NCBI GenBank assembly: GCA_947631855.1
Contig: CANRMX010000018.1
Span: 1-40,435, forward strand
From: an uncultured Clostridia bacterium
GTDB lineage: Bacteria > Bacillota > Clostridia > Oscillospirales > Acutalibacteraceae
Length of the DNA stretch: 40,435 bases
Reading direction: 5' to 3'
Shown: one piece after another, positions 26,021 through 36,111 of the stretch
Layout of the letters: each line of letters starts with the position of its first letter
Position numbering within the stretch: the stretch's first letter is position 1
Notes under the pieces: generated by a model
The model's database searches: none
Told to the model about the DNA's origin: nothing
Seen by the model: the letters and a program-made list of their open reading frames with translations, nothing else
Program-made: the position numbers and the translations under genes

Positions 26021-26033
26021 CGTCTTTGTCCGT
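26016..26033 (-). promoter_or_regulatory. Candidate ANTAR-binding hairpin
   Basis: Minus strand ACGGAC-AAAGAC-GTCTGT forms a 6-bp stem (one G-U) closing a hexaloop with A at position 1 and G at position 4, the loop pattern known for ANTAR targets. Its 3' arm uses 26016-26021 and so shares bases 26016-26019 with the 5' arm of the terminator; the two cannot both form fully. Known targets have two such hairpins, and I find only one in this leader. Confidence 0.5.
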
Positions 26034-26040
26034 TATCTGC

Positions 26041-26069
26041 ATTATACCGCCGCCGCGCCGCTTTGTCAA
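26041..26069 (-). promoter_or_regulatory. Consensus promoter of the GS-like/ANTAR/purF transcript
   Basis: Minus strand TTGACA (26064-26069), 17-nt spacer, TATAAT (26041-26046): an exact sigma-A consensus. Transcription should begin near 26034, giving a leader of about 78 nt. Confidence 0.85.
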
Positions 26070-26203
26070 CGGATTCCGAAAGCAAAACCGCACCCAACTG
26101 CATTTCTTTTTTGAAAGCCGTGGAAAAACCTATATTTTCTTTCAAACTTGAAATCAGAATCTGTGCAGCTTGCAGAATTGCGGGATTTTGTGGCAATTTC
26201 CCG

Positions 26204-26232
26204 TTGACAAATCCCGCCGGCGGGGCTACAAT
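26204..26232 (+). promoter_or_regulatory. Promoter of glnN
   Basis: TTGACA (26204-26209), 17-nt spacer, TACAAT (26227-26232). Transcription should begin near 26239, 127 nt before the glnN start codon. It is divergent from the GS-like promoter; their -35 boxes are about 135 bp apart. Confidence 0.8.
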
Positions 26233-26247
26233 ACCCTCGTAAACAGC

Positions 26248-26284
26248 AAGGGCGCTGGGGCTTTTACCCGGCGCCCTTTTGTTT
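26248..26284 (+). promoter_or_regulatory. Terminator-like hairpin in the glnN leader
   Basis: A 12-bp stem, AAGGGCGCTGGG (26248-26259) with CCCGGCGCCCTT (26267-26278), has a 7-nt loop and is followed by TTGTTT. It starts only about nine nt after the predicted transcription start and precedes glnN, so it is an attenuator candidate or a 5'-end stabiliser. A second small hairpin (TCCCC-GCT-GGGGA, 26330-26342) lies just before the ribosome site. Confidence 0.6.
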
Positions 26285-26365
26285 GAATCGCACAAAGTCC
26301 CTCCCGCCGAATACTATGTGGAGCAGACTTTCCCCGCTGGGGATCTGAATAAAGGAGACGATGAT

Positions 26366-28477
<2,112 letters not shown>

Positions 28478-28511
28478 ACCCAGCGTACAAGTTTTTCTCC
28501 CCCCAACTTTC

Positions 28512-28541
28512 GGCGCCCTCTCCCAGTTCGGAGAGGGCGCC
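28512..28541 (+). terminator. Hairpin after glnN
   Basis: A perfect 12-bp stem GGCGCCCTCTCC/GGAGAGGGCGCC with a 6-nt loop lies 35 nt after the glnN stop. No T run follows on the plus strand, so it may be a 3'-end stabiliser or a weak terminator. Confidence 0.5.
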
Positions 28542-28617
28542 AAATCATATCAAAAAAATGGACGCTTAAAAAGTTGCACACTGTGCGAAAATCCCAGCGG
28601 CCTGCCCTTGTGGACAC

Positions 28618-28648
28618 GCAAAAAGAGCCCGGCGATTCCTCGCCGGGC
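28618..28648 (-). terminator. Intrinsic terminator after the polyphosphate phosphotransferase gene
   Basis: The minus strand forms GCCCGGCG/CGCCGGGC (8 bp, 6-nt loop) followed by TCTTTTT, ten nt past the stop codon. Confidence 0.85.
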
Positions 28649-28659
28649 CCGGGTGGTGC

Positions 28660-30129
28660 TCAATCCAACGCCTTCTCCAGCGCCTCGATGACGATCTTCA
28701 GCGCCTTGATGCGGGCATATTTCTTGTCCACCGATTCCAGGATGTGCCAGGGCGCGAAGGTGGTGCTGGTCTTTTGCAGCATCTCGTCCACGGCCATCTC
28801 GTACTGGTCCCACTTCTCCCGGTTGCGCCAGTCCTCGTCGGTGATCTTCCACTGCTTAGAGGGCGTGTTCTGCCGGTCGGTGAAGCGCTCCAGCTGGGTG
28901 TCCTTGTCGATCTGCACCCAGAATTTGATGATCACCGCGCCCCAGTTGTGCAGCTCCTGCTCGAATTCGTTCATCTCGTAATAGGCCCGCTGCCACTCGT
29001 TCTCGGTGCAGAAGCCCTCCAGCCGCTCCACCATCACCCGGCCGTACCAGCTGCGGTCGAAGATGTGGATATGCCCGGTCTTGGGCAGCCGGGTCCAGAA
29101 GCGCCACAGATAGTGCCGCTGCTTTTCGTGGGGCAGGGGGCTGGCGATGGGCATCACCTCAAAGCCCCGGGGATCCAGCGCCCCGGTGAGGCGCTTGATG
29201 TTGCCGCCCTTGCCGGCGGCGTCCTGGCCCTCATAGACGATGATCACCGGCACCCGCTTGCGATAGAGCCGGTAGTGCAGGGCGCTCAGCTTCTTTTGCA
29301 GCTTCTTCAGCTGCTCCTTGTATTCCTCCTCGCTGATGGTCTTGGTGAGATCCACGTCCTTCAGCTTGGGCATCTGCTTCAGCGGGAAATTATTGGGCAG
29401 CAGCGGCACCGCCAGACTGCCGTTCTTCAGCGCCGTGTCGATGCCGGTGCACAGGGTCTCCAGCACCTGCAGCTCCGCATACTTGCGGTTTTCCGAATCC
29501 ACCAGATACCAGGGCGCGCTGGGGGTGTTGGTGTCCTCCAGATAGCGGTCGAAGACCTCCTCGCACTCCTTGTAGTGGTGATTCTGCCAGACGTCGCCGT
29601 CGCTCACCCGCCAGGCGGTGTCCTTGCTGGCCAGCAGGCTGTCGATCCGCGCCTTCTGCTCCTTGCGGCTGATGTGGAAGAAGAATTTCACCAGCAGATA
29701 GCCGTTGTCGGTGAGGCCCCGCTCAAACCGCCGCACGCTCTCCACCCGGGAGGCGTACTGTTCTTCGCTGAGCTGCCCATGGAGCTTCTCATTGGTGATC
29801 TCCTCCATCCAGCCGGAATCCAGCAGGGTGAACTTGCCCGCCTCGGGGATCTTCTCAAAATACCGGGCCAGGAAGGGTTTCCGGCGTTCCTCCGCGGTGG
29901 GGGCGGCGATGGTGTAGACCTTGAAGAAGCGGGGGTCGATGTTGCGGATGATCTGCCCGATGGCGCTGCCCTTTCCGGCGGCGCCCCAGCCCTCCACCAG
30001 CACCAGCACCGGCAGTTTCTTTTCTTTCAACAGCATCTGCTGCTCGCCCAGCCGCTCTCTGGCGGCCTTGATGCGGGCCTTCATTTCTTCCTTGTCAGGC
30101 TGTTCCGTTCGGTTCCAATTGTTCAGCAT
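28660..30129 (-). CDS. Polyphosphate:AMP phosphotransferase (two-domain PPK2)
   Basis: The 489-residue protein has two PPK2 domains in tandem (about 20-245 and 255-489), the arrangement of class II PPK2 enzymes, which phosphorylate AMP to ADP using polyphosphate. The P-loops are EGWGAAGKGS and EGQDAAGKGG. The second domain has the usual FDRSWYGRVMVERL motif, whereas the first reads LLDSGWMEEITNEKL, so the C-terminal domain is probably the catalytic one. It is cytoplasmic. I start at the ATG at 30129 with AGGGG upstream; a TTG three codons earlier is the alternative. A promoter with a symmetric operator-like site precedes it, and a terminator follows. Confidence 0.9.
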   Translation of the reverse strand: MLNNWNRTEQPDKEEMKARIKAARERLGEQQMLLKEKKLPVLVLVEGWGAAGKGSAIGQIIRNIDPRFFKVYTIAAPTAEERRKPFLARYFEKIPEAGKFTLLDSGWMEEITNEKLHGQLSEEQYASRVESVRRFERGLTDNGYLLVKFFFHISRKEQKARIDSLLASKDTAWRVSDGDVWQNHHYKECEEVFDRYLEDTNTPSAPWYLVDSENRKYAELQVLETLCTGIDTALKNGSLAVPLLPNNFPLKQMPKLKDVDLTKTISEEEYKEQLKKLQKKLSALHYRLYRKRVPVIIVYEGQDAAGKGGNIKRLTGALDPRGFEVMPIASPLPHEKQRHYLWRFWTRLPKTGHIHIFDRSWYGRVMVERLEGFCTENEWQRAYYEMNEFEQELHNWGAVIIKFWVQIDKDTQLERFTDRQNTPSKQWKITDEDWRNREKWDQYEMAVDEMLQKTSTTFAPWHILESVDKKYARIKALKIVIEALEKALD

Positions 30130-30149
30130 ACCTAGCAACCCCTATCTGT

Positions 30150-30162
30150 CACTGATTCAGTG
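30150..30162. promoter_or_regulatory. Operator-like inverted repeat
   Basis: The perfect inverted repeat CACTGA-T-TCAGTG sits directly at the predicted transcription start of the polyphosphate phosphotransferase gene, where a bound repressor would block transcription. The regulator is not in the window. Confidence 0.4.
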
Positions 30163-30168
30163 GGTAAT

Positions 30169-30197
30169 ATTCTACCATAATTTCTCCCAAAACGCAA
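30169..30197 (-). promoter_or_regulatory. Predicted promoter of the polyphosphate phosphotransferase gene
   Basis: Minus strand TTGCGT (30192-30197), 17-nt spacer, TAGAAT (30169-30174). Confidence 0.55.
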
Positions 30198-30260
30198 GTT
30201 ATTTTTACACTTTTTTGGGAAATCTCCGTCCGCTTTTTCGGGAACGTCGGGTGCTTCCAC

Positions 30261-30289
30261 TTGCATTTCCGGCAAGGACGGTGTATACT
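30261..30289 (+). promoter_or_regulatory. Predicted promoter of the LTA-synthase-like gene
   Basis: TTGCAT (30261-30266), 17-nt spacer, TATACT (30284-30289), 55 nt upstream of the start codon. Confidence 0.65.
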
Positions 30290-30344
30290 TTTATGAAGTA
30301 ATTGCTCGTAATTGCTCAAATAAGGAAGAATCGGAGGCTTTTTT

Positions 30345-32186
30345 ATGAAACCCATCCTGATGAAATGGTCCCAGAAAAGGTGGCTGACCTGTCTTCTGCT
30401 GGTACTGGCCGCGCTGGGGATCGGCTTTATCAGCCTGTGTTTTACGGTGACGAGCCGCCGCTGGGAAATGATGCATACCTATTTTAGGCGTCCCCTGCTG
30501 GTGCTCCTCAATCTCCTGCCCCCGGTCCTGTTGACCTTCTTCTTCTGGTTTTTGACAAACCGGGCGGTGGTCGCCTATGGGCTGACCGGCCTGCTGGTCT
30601 TCGTCCTTACGGCGGCAAACTTTTTCAAGCTCACCTTCCGGGACGATCCCCTGATGTTTGGCGATCTGTTTCTGGCGCAGGAAGCCGGCAATATGCTGGG
30701 CAGGTATTCTCTTTTCATCAACAAGCCCATGGCCGCCTCCCTGATCCTGTTCCTCCTGGGCGGCGTCTTTCTGTTTTTCTTTGCTCGGGGCAGGCTGCCC
30801 AAATGCTGGCCGCGGTTTGCGTTGGCCGGGGCGGTGCTGATCCTCTGCCTGCCGATTTCAGGGCTGTATACCAGCAACAACATCTGCAACAATAAAACAC
30901 AGAATTTCGACATCATCAACCGCTGGTCCTCTACCCAGGTCTATACCTCCAAGGGCTTTCTCTATCCGTTCCTCCACAGCACGGTTTCTGCTTTTGACAA
31001 GGCCCCCGAAAATTACAACAAAACCGAAACGGAGGCGGTGCTGGCCCAGCTCTCTTCCGCCGATATCCCCGAGGACAAAAAGGTCAATGTGCTCGGTATC
31101 ATGCTGGAAGCCTACAACGATTTTTCCAAGTATGACCAGATCGCCTTTTCTCAGGACGTCTATGCAGAATACCACGCCCTGGAAAAGGAATCGATCCGCG
31201 GCAACCTGATCACCAGCATTTTCGCCGGCGGCACCGTGACTACGGAACGGTCTTTCGTCACCGGGCTGTCCGATTTGAGTTCCTTCCGTCGGCTGACCAA
31301 CTCCTACGCCTGGTATTTCGCGGAGCAGGACTACACCGTCACCGGCAGCCACCCCTGCTACCAGTGGTTTTACAATCGTCTGAACATCGACCCCAACCTG
31401 GGTTTTCAGGGCTATCTGTTCTATGAGGATCACTACGCCGCCCTTGCGGATGGCGGCATAGCCCGGGACAATATCTTCCTCCCGGAGCTTGCCCGCCTGT
31501 ATGATGCGCACAGGGCGCAGAGCGACAACCCGTATTTCTCTTTCTCGGTCACCTATCAGGGCCATGGCCCCTACAGCACGGACAGCAATCAGTGGGAAGA
31601 AGAATATGTCCGCCCAGGCACGTACACCCAGGAAACGGAAAACATCCTCAACAACTATTTTGGGTCGGTGAAGTCCACCGGGCAGGAGCTGCTTTCCTTT
31701 GTGGACCATTTCCGCGACCTGGAAGACCCCATCGTCTTGGTGGTTTTCGGGGATCACAATCCCTGGCTGGGCGATGGCAACAGCGTTTATACCGAGCTTG
31801 GGATTGATTTGGACACCGCCCAAATGCCGGGCTTCCTGAATTATTACGGCACCCGTTACCTGATCTGGGCCAATGACTCGGCCAAAAAGGTCCTTGGGAA
31901 CGACTTCGTGGGCGAGGGGCCGGACATCTCCCCGAACTTCCTGATGAACGAACTGTTCGAGCTGTGCGGCTGGCAGGGCGACGCGTATATGCAGTATACC
32001 GACCAGGTGCGTGAACAACTGCCGGTAATCCAGACAGGCGGGAGATGTATCACCAGGGACGGCGAGCTGCTCCAATCCACAGACGACACATACAACGAAA
32101 CGCTTGCGCAGTTTAAGCAGGTAGAGTATTATCGGCGGACAAACTTCCTGTATCAGGACGTCCAAAAAGGCCGGGAAAGCCCATAA
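30345..32186 (+). CDS. LTA synthase family (MdoB-like) phosphoglycerol transferase
   Basis: This 613-residue membrane enzyme has about five N-terminal transmembrane helices (residues ~12-185) followed by an extracellular sulfatase/alkaline-phosphatase-fold domain. The likely catalytic threonine is T297 in AGGTVTTERSFVTG; metal-site motifs are TYQGHGPY and VVFGDHNPWLG. Relatives transfer glycerol phosphate from phosphatidylglycerol to build lipoteichoic acid or decorate surface glycans. The start ATG follows CGGAGG. It is a single-gene transcript, with its own promoter and a strong terminator shared with the convergent HD gene. Codon and base use is a little less GC-rich than its neighbours, so transfer is possible but not shown. 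Exact acceptor unknown. Confidence 0.88.
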   Translation: MKPILMKWSQKRWLTCLLLVLAALGIGFISLCFTVTSRRWEMMHTYFRRPLLVLLNLLPPVLLTFFFWFLTNRAVVAYGLTGLLVFVLTAANFFKLTFRDDPLMFGDLFLAQEAGNMLGRYSLFINKPMAASLILFLLGGVFLFFFARGRLPKCWPRFALAGAVLILCLPISGLYTSNNICNNKTQNFDIINRWSSTQVYTSKGFLYPFLHSTVSAFDKAPENYNKTETEAVLAQLSSADIPEDKKVNVLGIMLEAYNDFSKYDQIAFSQDVYAEYHALEKESIRGNLITSIFAGGTVTTERSFVTGLSDLSSFRRLTNSYAWYFAEQDYTVTGSHPCYQWFYNRLNIDPNLGFQGYLFYEDHYAALADGGIARDNIFLPELARLYDAHRAQSDNPYFSFSVTYQGHGPYSTDSNQWEEEYVRPGTYTQETENILNNYFGSVKSTGQELLSFVDHFRDLEDPIVLVVFGDHNPWLGDGNSVYTELGIDLDTAQMPGFLNYYGTRYLIWANDSAKKVLGNDFVGEGPDISPNFLMNELFELCGWQGDAYMQYTDQVREQLPVIQTGGRCITRDGELLQSTDDTYNETLAQFKQVEYYRRTNFLYQDVQKGRESP

Positions 32187-32202
32187 TCTCCTCCACAACA
32201 AA

Positions 32203-32251
32203 CCACCCGCCCGCTCTCCCTGCACTGGGGAAAGCGGGCGGGTTTCTGTTT
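32203..32251. terminator. Bidirectional terminator between convergent genes
   Basis: ACCCGCCCGCT (32205-32215) pairs with AGCGGGCGGGT (32233-32243). T-rich tracts lie on both sides (TTTCTGTTT on plus; GGTTTGTTG on minus), serving the LTA-synthase-like gene and the convergent HD gene. Confidence 0.8.
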
Positions 32252-32270
32252 GATATCTGTACCTCTGCCG

Positions 32271-32828
32271 TCAGTCCACGGCGGGGCTGGCCCGCATGGC
32301 GAGGATCGTCTTGGAGATCAACTCGTCCAGCTCCCAGCCCAGCATCTCCGCGCCCTGGCGGATCACGTCCCGGGAACACCCGGCGGCAAACTTCTTGTCC
32401 TTAAACTTCTTCTTCACGCTGGCAAGCTCCAGATCGTCCACGCTTTTCGAGGGCCGCATCACTGCCACCGCGCCGATCAACCCGGTGAGCTCGTCCACCG
32501 CGAAGAGCACCTTTTCCATCTGGTGCTCCGGCTGCACGTCCACCGTCAGGCCGTATCCGTGGCTGACCACCGCGTGGATCAGCCGCTCGTCCACGTCCAG
32601 CTCCCGCAGAATCGCCTGCTCCTTTGTACAGTGCTCCTCTGGGTACCGTTCAAAATCCAGATCGTGCAGGATGCCCACGGCTTTCCAGAAATCGCTTTCC
32701 GCGCCGTAGCCCAGCTCCTTTGCGTACCATTCCAGCACATCGCCCACGATGCGGGCGTGCTTCCGGTGGAATTCCCCTTCATTGTATTCGGTGAGCAGTT
32801 CCCATGCCTGCTCCGGTGTCGGGATCAT
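32271..32828 (-). CDS. HD-domain phosphohydrolase-like protein
   Basis: The 185-residue protein has an HD metal-dependent hydrolase core: an upstream His in HRKHARIV, the H55-D56 doublet in VGILHDLDFERYPE, H89 in HAVVSHG and a later Asp in FAVDELTGLIGAV. Members with this layout are usually annotated as HD hydrolases acting on nucleotides or unidentified phosphoesters; the substrate is unknown. It is cytoplasmic. The ATG has AAGGAGG seven nt upstream and lies 12 nt after the GH5 gene, so it is probably co-transcribed with it. Confidence 0.85.
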   Translation of the reverse strand: MIPTPEQAWELLTEYNEGEFHRKHARIVGDVLEWYAKELGYGAESDFWKAVGILHDLDFERYPEEHCTKEQAILRELDVDERLIHAVVSHGYGLTVDVQPEHQMEKVLFAVDELTGLIGAVAVMRPSKSVDDLELASVKKKFKDKKFAAGCSRDVIRQGAEMLGWELDELISKTILAMRASPAVD

Positions 32829-32840
32829 AGCTTTCCCTCC

Positions 32841-34412
32841 TTATCCTTTGAACCGGGAGAAGACGAATTTCCCGGATTCGCTCAGGTCTTTGTCGCTCCA
32901 GGTGGCCGAGGGTGAAGTGCCGCCCTTCAGCGCCGCGGAGCTTTCTCCCTTATCGCACAGGGACCAGTTGGCCCAACTGATGCCCTTCTTGTTCAGGTAG
33001 TCCAGCCAGGTCTTGGATTCGTTCAGATACACCCCGCCGTTGCCGTCGGCCGCGCTGGTGCCCCATTCGGAGACGAACACCGGCAGGCCCTTGCCCAGCG
33101 CCTGGTCGATCCGGTCCCGCAGCCACTGGCCGTGGGTGCCCGCATAGAAATGCAGGGTGTACATCAAATTCTTGCCCTGCACCGGGTCATCCGCCGCCAG
33201 ATGGATGTCCTGGCTCCAGGTGGGGCTGCCGATCAGGATCACCCCGTCGCTGCCCGCGTCCCGGATGGTCTTGACCAGCTGGGTGGCATAGGGCTTCACA
33301 TCCTTCGACCAGGAAACGTTGCCGTTGGGCTCGTTGCAGATCTCATAGAGCACCGCAGGCTCGTTCTTGTATTTCTTGGCCATCTCGGCGAAGAACGCCT
33401 TGGCCTCGGGCAGGTGGCTCATGGGGTTGCCGTCAGAGAGGATATGCCAGTCGATGATCACATACATATCGTTGGCGATGGCCGCATCCACCGCGGCGAT
33501 CACCTTCTTCTTGATGGCCTCCGGCTGGGACAGGTACCCGTTCTCGCCGGTATACATGGCCACCCGGAACAGATTGGCCCCATATTTGGCGGTGTTGCGG
33601 ATGGCGTTGGAACTGGCGTACTGATCGTACCACTGCATCCCGTGGGTGCTCATGCCCCGCAGTACCACAGGCTTGCCGTCCTTGTTGCACAGCTGGGTGC
33701 CGCTCACCTGCAATTTGCCGTTCTCTGTCACGCCGCCCCCAATGGGCTTCGATGTGGGCGTAGGCGTGGCGGTGGGCGTGGTCGTCCCGCCGGGCTGCGA
33801 CGGCGTGCCCGCCAGCCGGGTGGCTCTCACCACCAGGGCGCAGGCCTCGGCCCGGGTCAAACTCCCCTTGGGCTTAAAGTCGCCGTTGGGGTACCCTGTG
33901 ACGACGCCCACCATATAGGCCGCGAAAACCGCATCATAATAGCGGCCGTCCAGCTGGGAGAAATCCCGGATCTGCTTGGAGGCCGTGTTGTAATCGCCCT
34001 GGGCATTGGGTAAAAAGGCTTTCATCAGGATCTTCACCGCCACCTGTCGGGTAATGGGTTTATTGTAATTGCTGTTTGGTACCGGCGGGAACTCGTCCCA
34101 ATCGTACCACCCCAAATTCAGCGCGGCCTGCATCCGGCCCGCCGCCCAGTGGCTCAGGCTGCTGGAGGCTTCGCCCACGCCTGCCCGCCGGGTGACGATG
34201 GTGACAAATTCCGCCGCCGTCACCAAGCCGTTGGGCTTGAAGGTGCCGTCGGGGTAGCCCAGAATGTACCCGCCCTGGGCCAGCTCGGTGACCTCCGCAT
34301 AGTGCCAGGCGCCGGGCTTCACGTCGGGGAAAGTGGTGGACGCCGCCCCGGCGGTGGGCACGAGGCACAGCATCAGGGCGATCATCAGCATCAACGAAAC
34401 CAGTTTTTTCAT
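32841..34412 (-). CDS. Secreted SLH-domain GH5 endoglucanase-like enzyme
   Basis: The 523-residue exported protein has a signal peptide (MKKLVSLMLMIALMLCLVPT then AGA), S-layer homology repeats at ~27-75, a weaker one at ~85-135 and one at ~150-197, a Thr/Pro linker (~207-224) and a GH5 domain (~232-523). Catalytic residues are E361 (acid/base, YEICNEPNG) and E449 (nucleophile, VSEWGTS), with H322 in IDWHIL. SLH domains tether proteins to pyruvylated wall polymer, so this enzyme should display cellulase or beta-glucanase activity on the cell surface. The start is the second of two nearby ATGs, nine nt after AAGGAAGG; the first directly abuts that site. It lies downstream of the Eis-like gene. 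Confidence 0.92.
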   Translation of the reverse strand: MKKLVSLMLMIALMLCLVPTAGAASTTFPDVKPGAWHYAEVTELAQGGYILGYPDGTFKPNGLVTAAEFVTIVTRRAGVGEASSSLSHWAAGRMQAALNLGWYDWDEFPPVPNSNYNKPITRQVAVKILMKAFLPNAQGDYNTASKQIRDFSQLDGRYYDAVFAAYMVGVVTGYPNGDFKPKGSLTRAEACALVVRATRLAGTPSQPGGTTTPTATPTPTSKPIGGGVTENGKLQVSGTQLCNKDGKPVVLRGMSTHGMQWYDQYASSNAIRNTAKYGANLFRVAMYTGENGYLSQPEAIKKKVIAAVDAAIANDMYVIIDWHILSDGNPMSHLPEAKAFFAEMAKKYKNEPAVLYEICNEPNGNVSWSKDVKPYATQLVKTIRDAGSDGVILIGSPTWSQDIHLAADDPVQGKNLMYTLHFYAGTHGQWLRDRIDQALGKGLPVFVSEWGTSAADGNGGVYLNESKTWLDYLNKKGISWANWSLCDKGESSAALKGGTSPSATWSDKDLSESGKFVFSRFKG

Positions 34413-34488
34413 AAAGCGCATCCTTCCTTGCTTTTTTATTGGATATATGGCCGGAAATTGGAGAGATCCCGCTCTCCGGCCCATTCCG

Positions 34489-35697
34489 TCAGAACAGATC
34501 CAGCACATGGCACGGCTTCTTGTAGAAGATACCGTCCAGCGGCGCGTCGGGATTTGCCACCCGCATGCCAGGCATAAAGGGAATATCCTCCGTCCCGCGA
34601 ACGCCCAGCAGCAGCGTGGAAAGCTCCCCAATGGGCAGCGCCGCGTCCGCTTCTCCCGCCACGCGCTCCACACGGTTGGCCGCGCCCGGGGCAAAGGTCA
34701 CCCGGAAGGTGCCGTCGTTTTGGGGCAGCAGCGGGTCCTCCACCCGGAGGGTCACCGTGCCTTCGCCTCTGCACCGGCACATCCCCAGGGCGGCCTCCAC
34801 GTTCACCACCCGGAGCATCCCGTTATAGAAGGTCTCGCAGCCCATGGCGGAGCCCTCGGGGATCAGGCTGAAGATGGGCACAAAATCCGGCACGGCAAAG
34901 CGGAGCTTCTCGAAGTTCGCTATAAAGGCCGTGCCCACGAACCGCAGCAGGCCGCAGAGAGACCGTGCATCGGTGAAGAGCAAACCGTTGCGTGCGCTGA
35001 AATCGGTGCGACAGTTGAGGGTCGCCCCGTCCCGCCCGCCAATAAGAAACGCCCCTGGCACGCCGTTTTCGTCCTCCCAGACGAAGACATACCGCTTTTC
35101 ATCCAGCGCCTTTTTCAAGTCCAGATTCGGATCGTACACCGTCCGTACCACCGACAGGTTGCAGTCCGCATAAAAGCGGTCGTACACCATGAGCAGCGGC
35201 TCCAGAGAATCTCCGGGGAGCAATTGCCGCACCTTGCCGCCCGCCTCCGGGAATTTATTCAGATCGGCCAGCAGCAGGGTCAGCAGGTGCATCACCTGAC
35301 CGTTTTCATAGCCGAACTGCCGGTAAAAGCCAGAGGAGAAGGGGTACAGGGCGGACAGCACGAAGCCCCGCCCATAGAGGTCGTTGAGGGCAGCGTCCAT
35401 GCACGCCCGAATAGCGCCGCCCCGGCGGTAGGCCGGCAGCGTTGCCACGCCGCCCACTCCGGCCATGGGCACCCGATGGCCGTCAAACCGGGCGGTGAAA
35501 AGATTCATGATCAGGCTGGCCGCCGGGGCCGCTTCCCCGTCGGCAAAGGCCGCCCAGTGCTCCTCCTTAGGATCTTCCCGGGCCTCCGCCGCCTTGGCGG
35601 TCTCCTTGTCCCAGTCGAAGCCGCCCTCAAAGGCCACGGCCATATTCAGCATGGACCGCCACTGTTCGGCAGGGGCAAGTTTTCTTGCGGTAAACAT
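34489..35697 (-). CDS. Eis-like GNAT N-acetyltransferase
   Basis: This 402-residue protein matches the Eis family: an N-terminal GNAT domain with the acetyl-CoA motif VATLPAYRRGGAIRACMD, a second degenerate GNAT region, and a C-terminal sterol-carrier-like domain (from ~300). Eis proteins acetylate amines, including aminoglycosides and protein lysines, and end in a C-terminal carboxylate that takes part in catalysis; here the last residues are HVLDLF. The natural substrate is unknown. The ATG has AGAGGTG upstream; a longer reading to 35739 crosses the promoter and is rejected. It is first of a likely three-gene unit with the GH5 and HD genes. Confidence 0.85.
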   Translation of the reverse strand: MFTARKLAPAEQWRSMLNMAVAFEGGFDWDKETAKAAEAREDPKEEHWAAFADGEAAPAASLIMNLFTARFDGHRVPMAGVGGVATLPAYRRGGAIRACMDAALNDLYGRGFVLSALYPFSSGFYRQFGYENGQVMHLLTLLLADLNKFPEAGGKVRQLLPGDSLEPLLMVYDRFYADCNLSVVRTVYDPNLDLKKALDEKRYVFVWEDENGVPGAFLIGGRDGATLNCRTDFSARNGLLFTDARSLCGLLRFVGTAFIANFEKLRFAVPDFVPIFSLIPEGSAMGCETFYNGMLRVVNVEAALGMCRCRGEGTVTLRVEDPLLPQNDGTFRVTFAPGAANRVERVAGEADAALPIGELSTLLLGVRGTEDIPFMPGMRVANPDAPLDGIFYKKPCHVLDLF

Positions 35698-35727
35698 CCG
35701 GGCACCTCTTTTCTTTAGACCGTCCCT

Positions 35728-35756
35728 ATCATACCACACCCAATGAAAAAAGGCAA
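35728..35756 (-). promoter_or_regulatory. Predicted promoter of the Eis-like/GH5/HD genes
   Basis: Minus strand TTGCCT (35751-35756), 17-nt spacer, TATGAT (35728-35733) preceded by TGG (extended -10). Confidence 0.6.
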
Positions 35757-35854
35757 CGGCAAACTGATTTTTCGCCTTTCACCGCGTCAACAAAGGGCGG
35801 GATGCTTGGTTTTTCATACATCCTACGAAAGCCCTTGGGGAACCCCCTGCGAGG

Positions 35855-36017
35855 GGTCCTGCGTCCCAGTGGGACGCGTCCAGGACCGACCGAAGCGGAG
35901 CGGAGACCCACCGCCAAACAGTCCACCGGACTGTTTGGCGCCCCTCCTGCGCTCCTTGACGATGAAGGTCGTGGAGCGCCGCTCCACGCCTCGCAAACTT
36001 TTTCGTGAAAAAGTTTG
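35855..36017. repeat. Multi-hairpin intergenic repeat, copy 2
   Basis: This occupies the space between the Eis-like gene and the oad operon. It comprises a 13-bp nested stem with a bulge (35855-35887), the palindrome CGCCAAACAGTCC/GGACTGTTTGGCG (35912-35940), GTGGAGC/GCTCCAC (35971-35987) and CAAACTTTTTC/GAAAAAGTTTG (35994-36017). The order matches 180-285 in the same orientation. Stems differ by compensatory changes (outer CGC..GCG here, GTG..CAC there), so pairing is kept while sequence drifts. No gene is visible in 35698-36111. Confidence 0.7.
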
Positions 36018-36063
36018 ACAAAAAGCTTTATGTTTTTCTATTGCGAAATAGTTTTTCGCCAAC

Positions 36064-36092
36064 CAAAAGCCCCGGCGTAACCGGGGCTTTCT
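36064..36092 (-). terminator. Intrinsic terminator of the oad operon
   Basis: The stem AAGCCCCGG/CCGGGGCTT with a 5-nt loop is followed on the minus strand by TTGGTT. It lies 20 nt after the oadA stop. Confidence 0.85.
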
Positions 36093-36111
36093 TGCATACT
36101 ATTCGGCGGTC

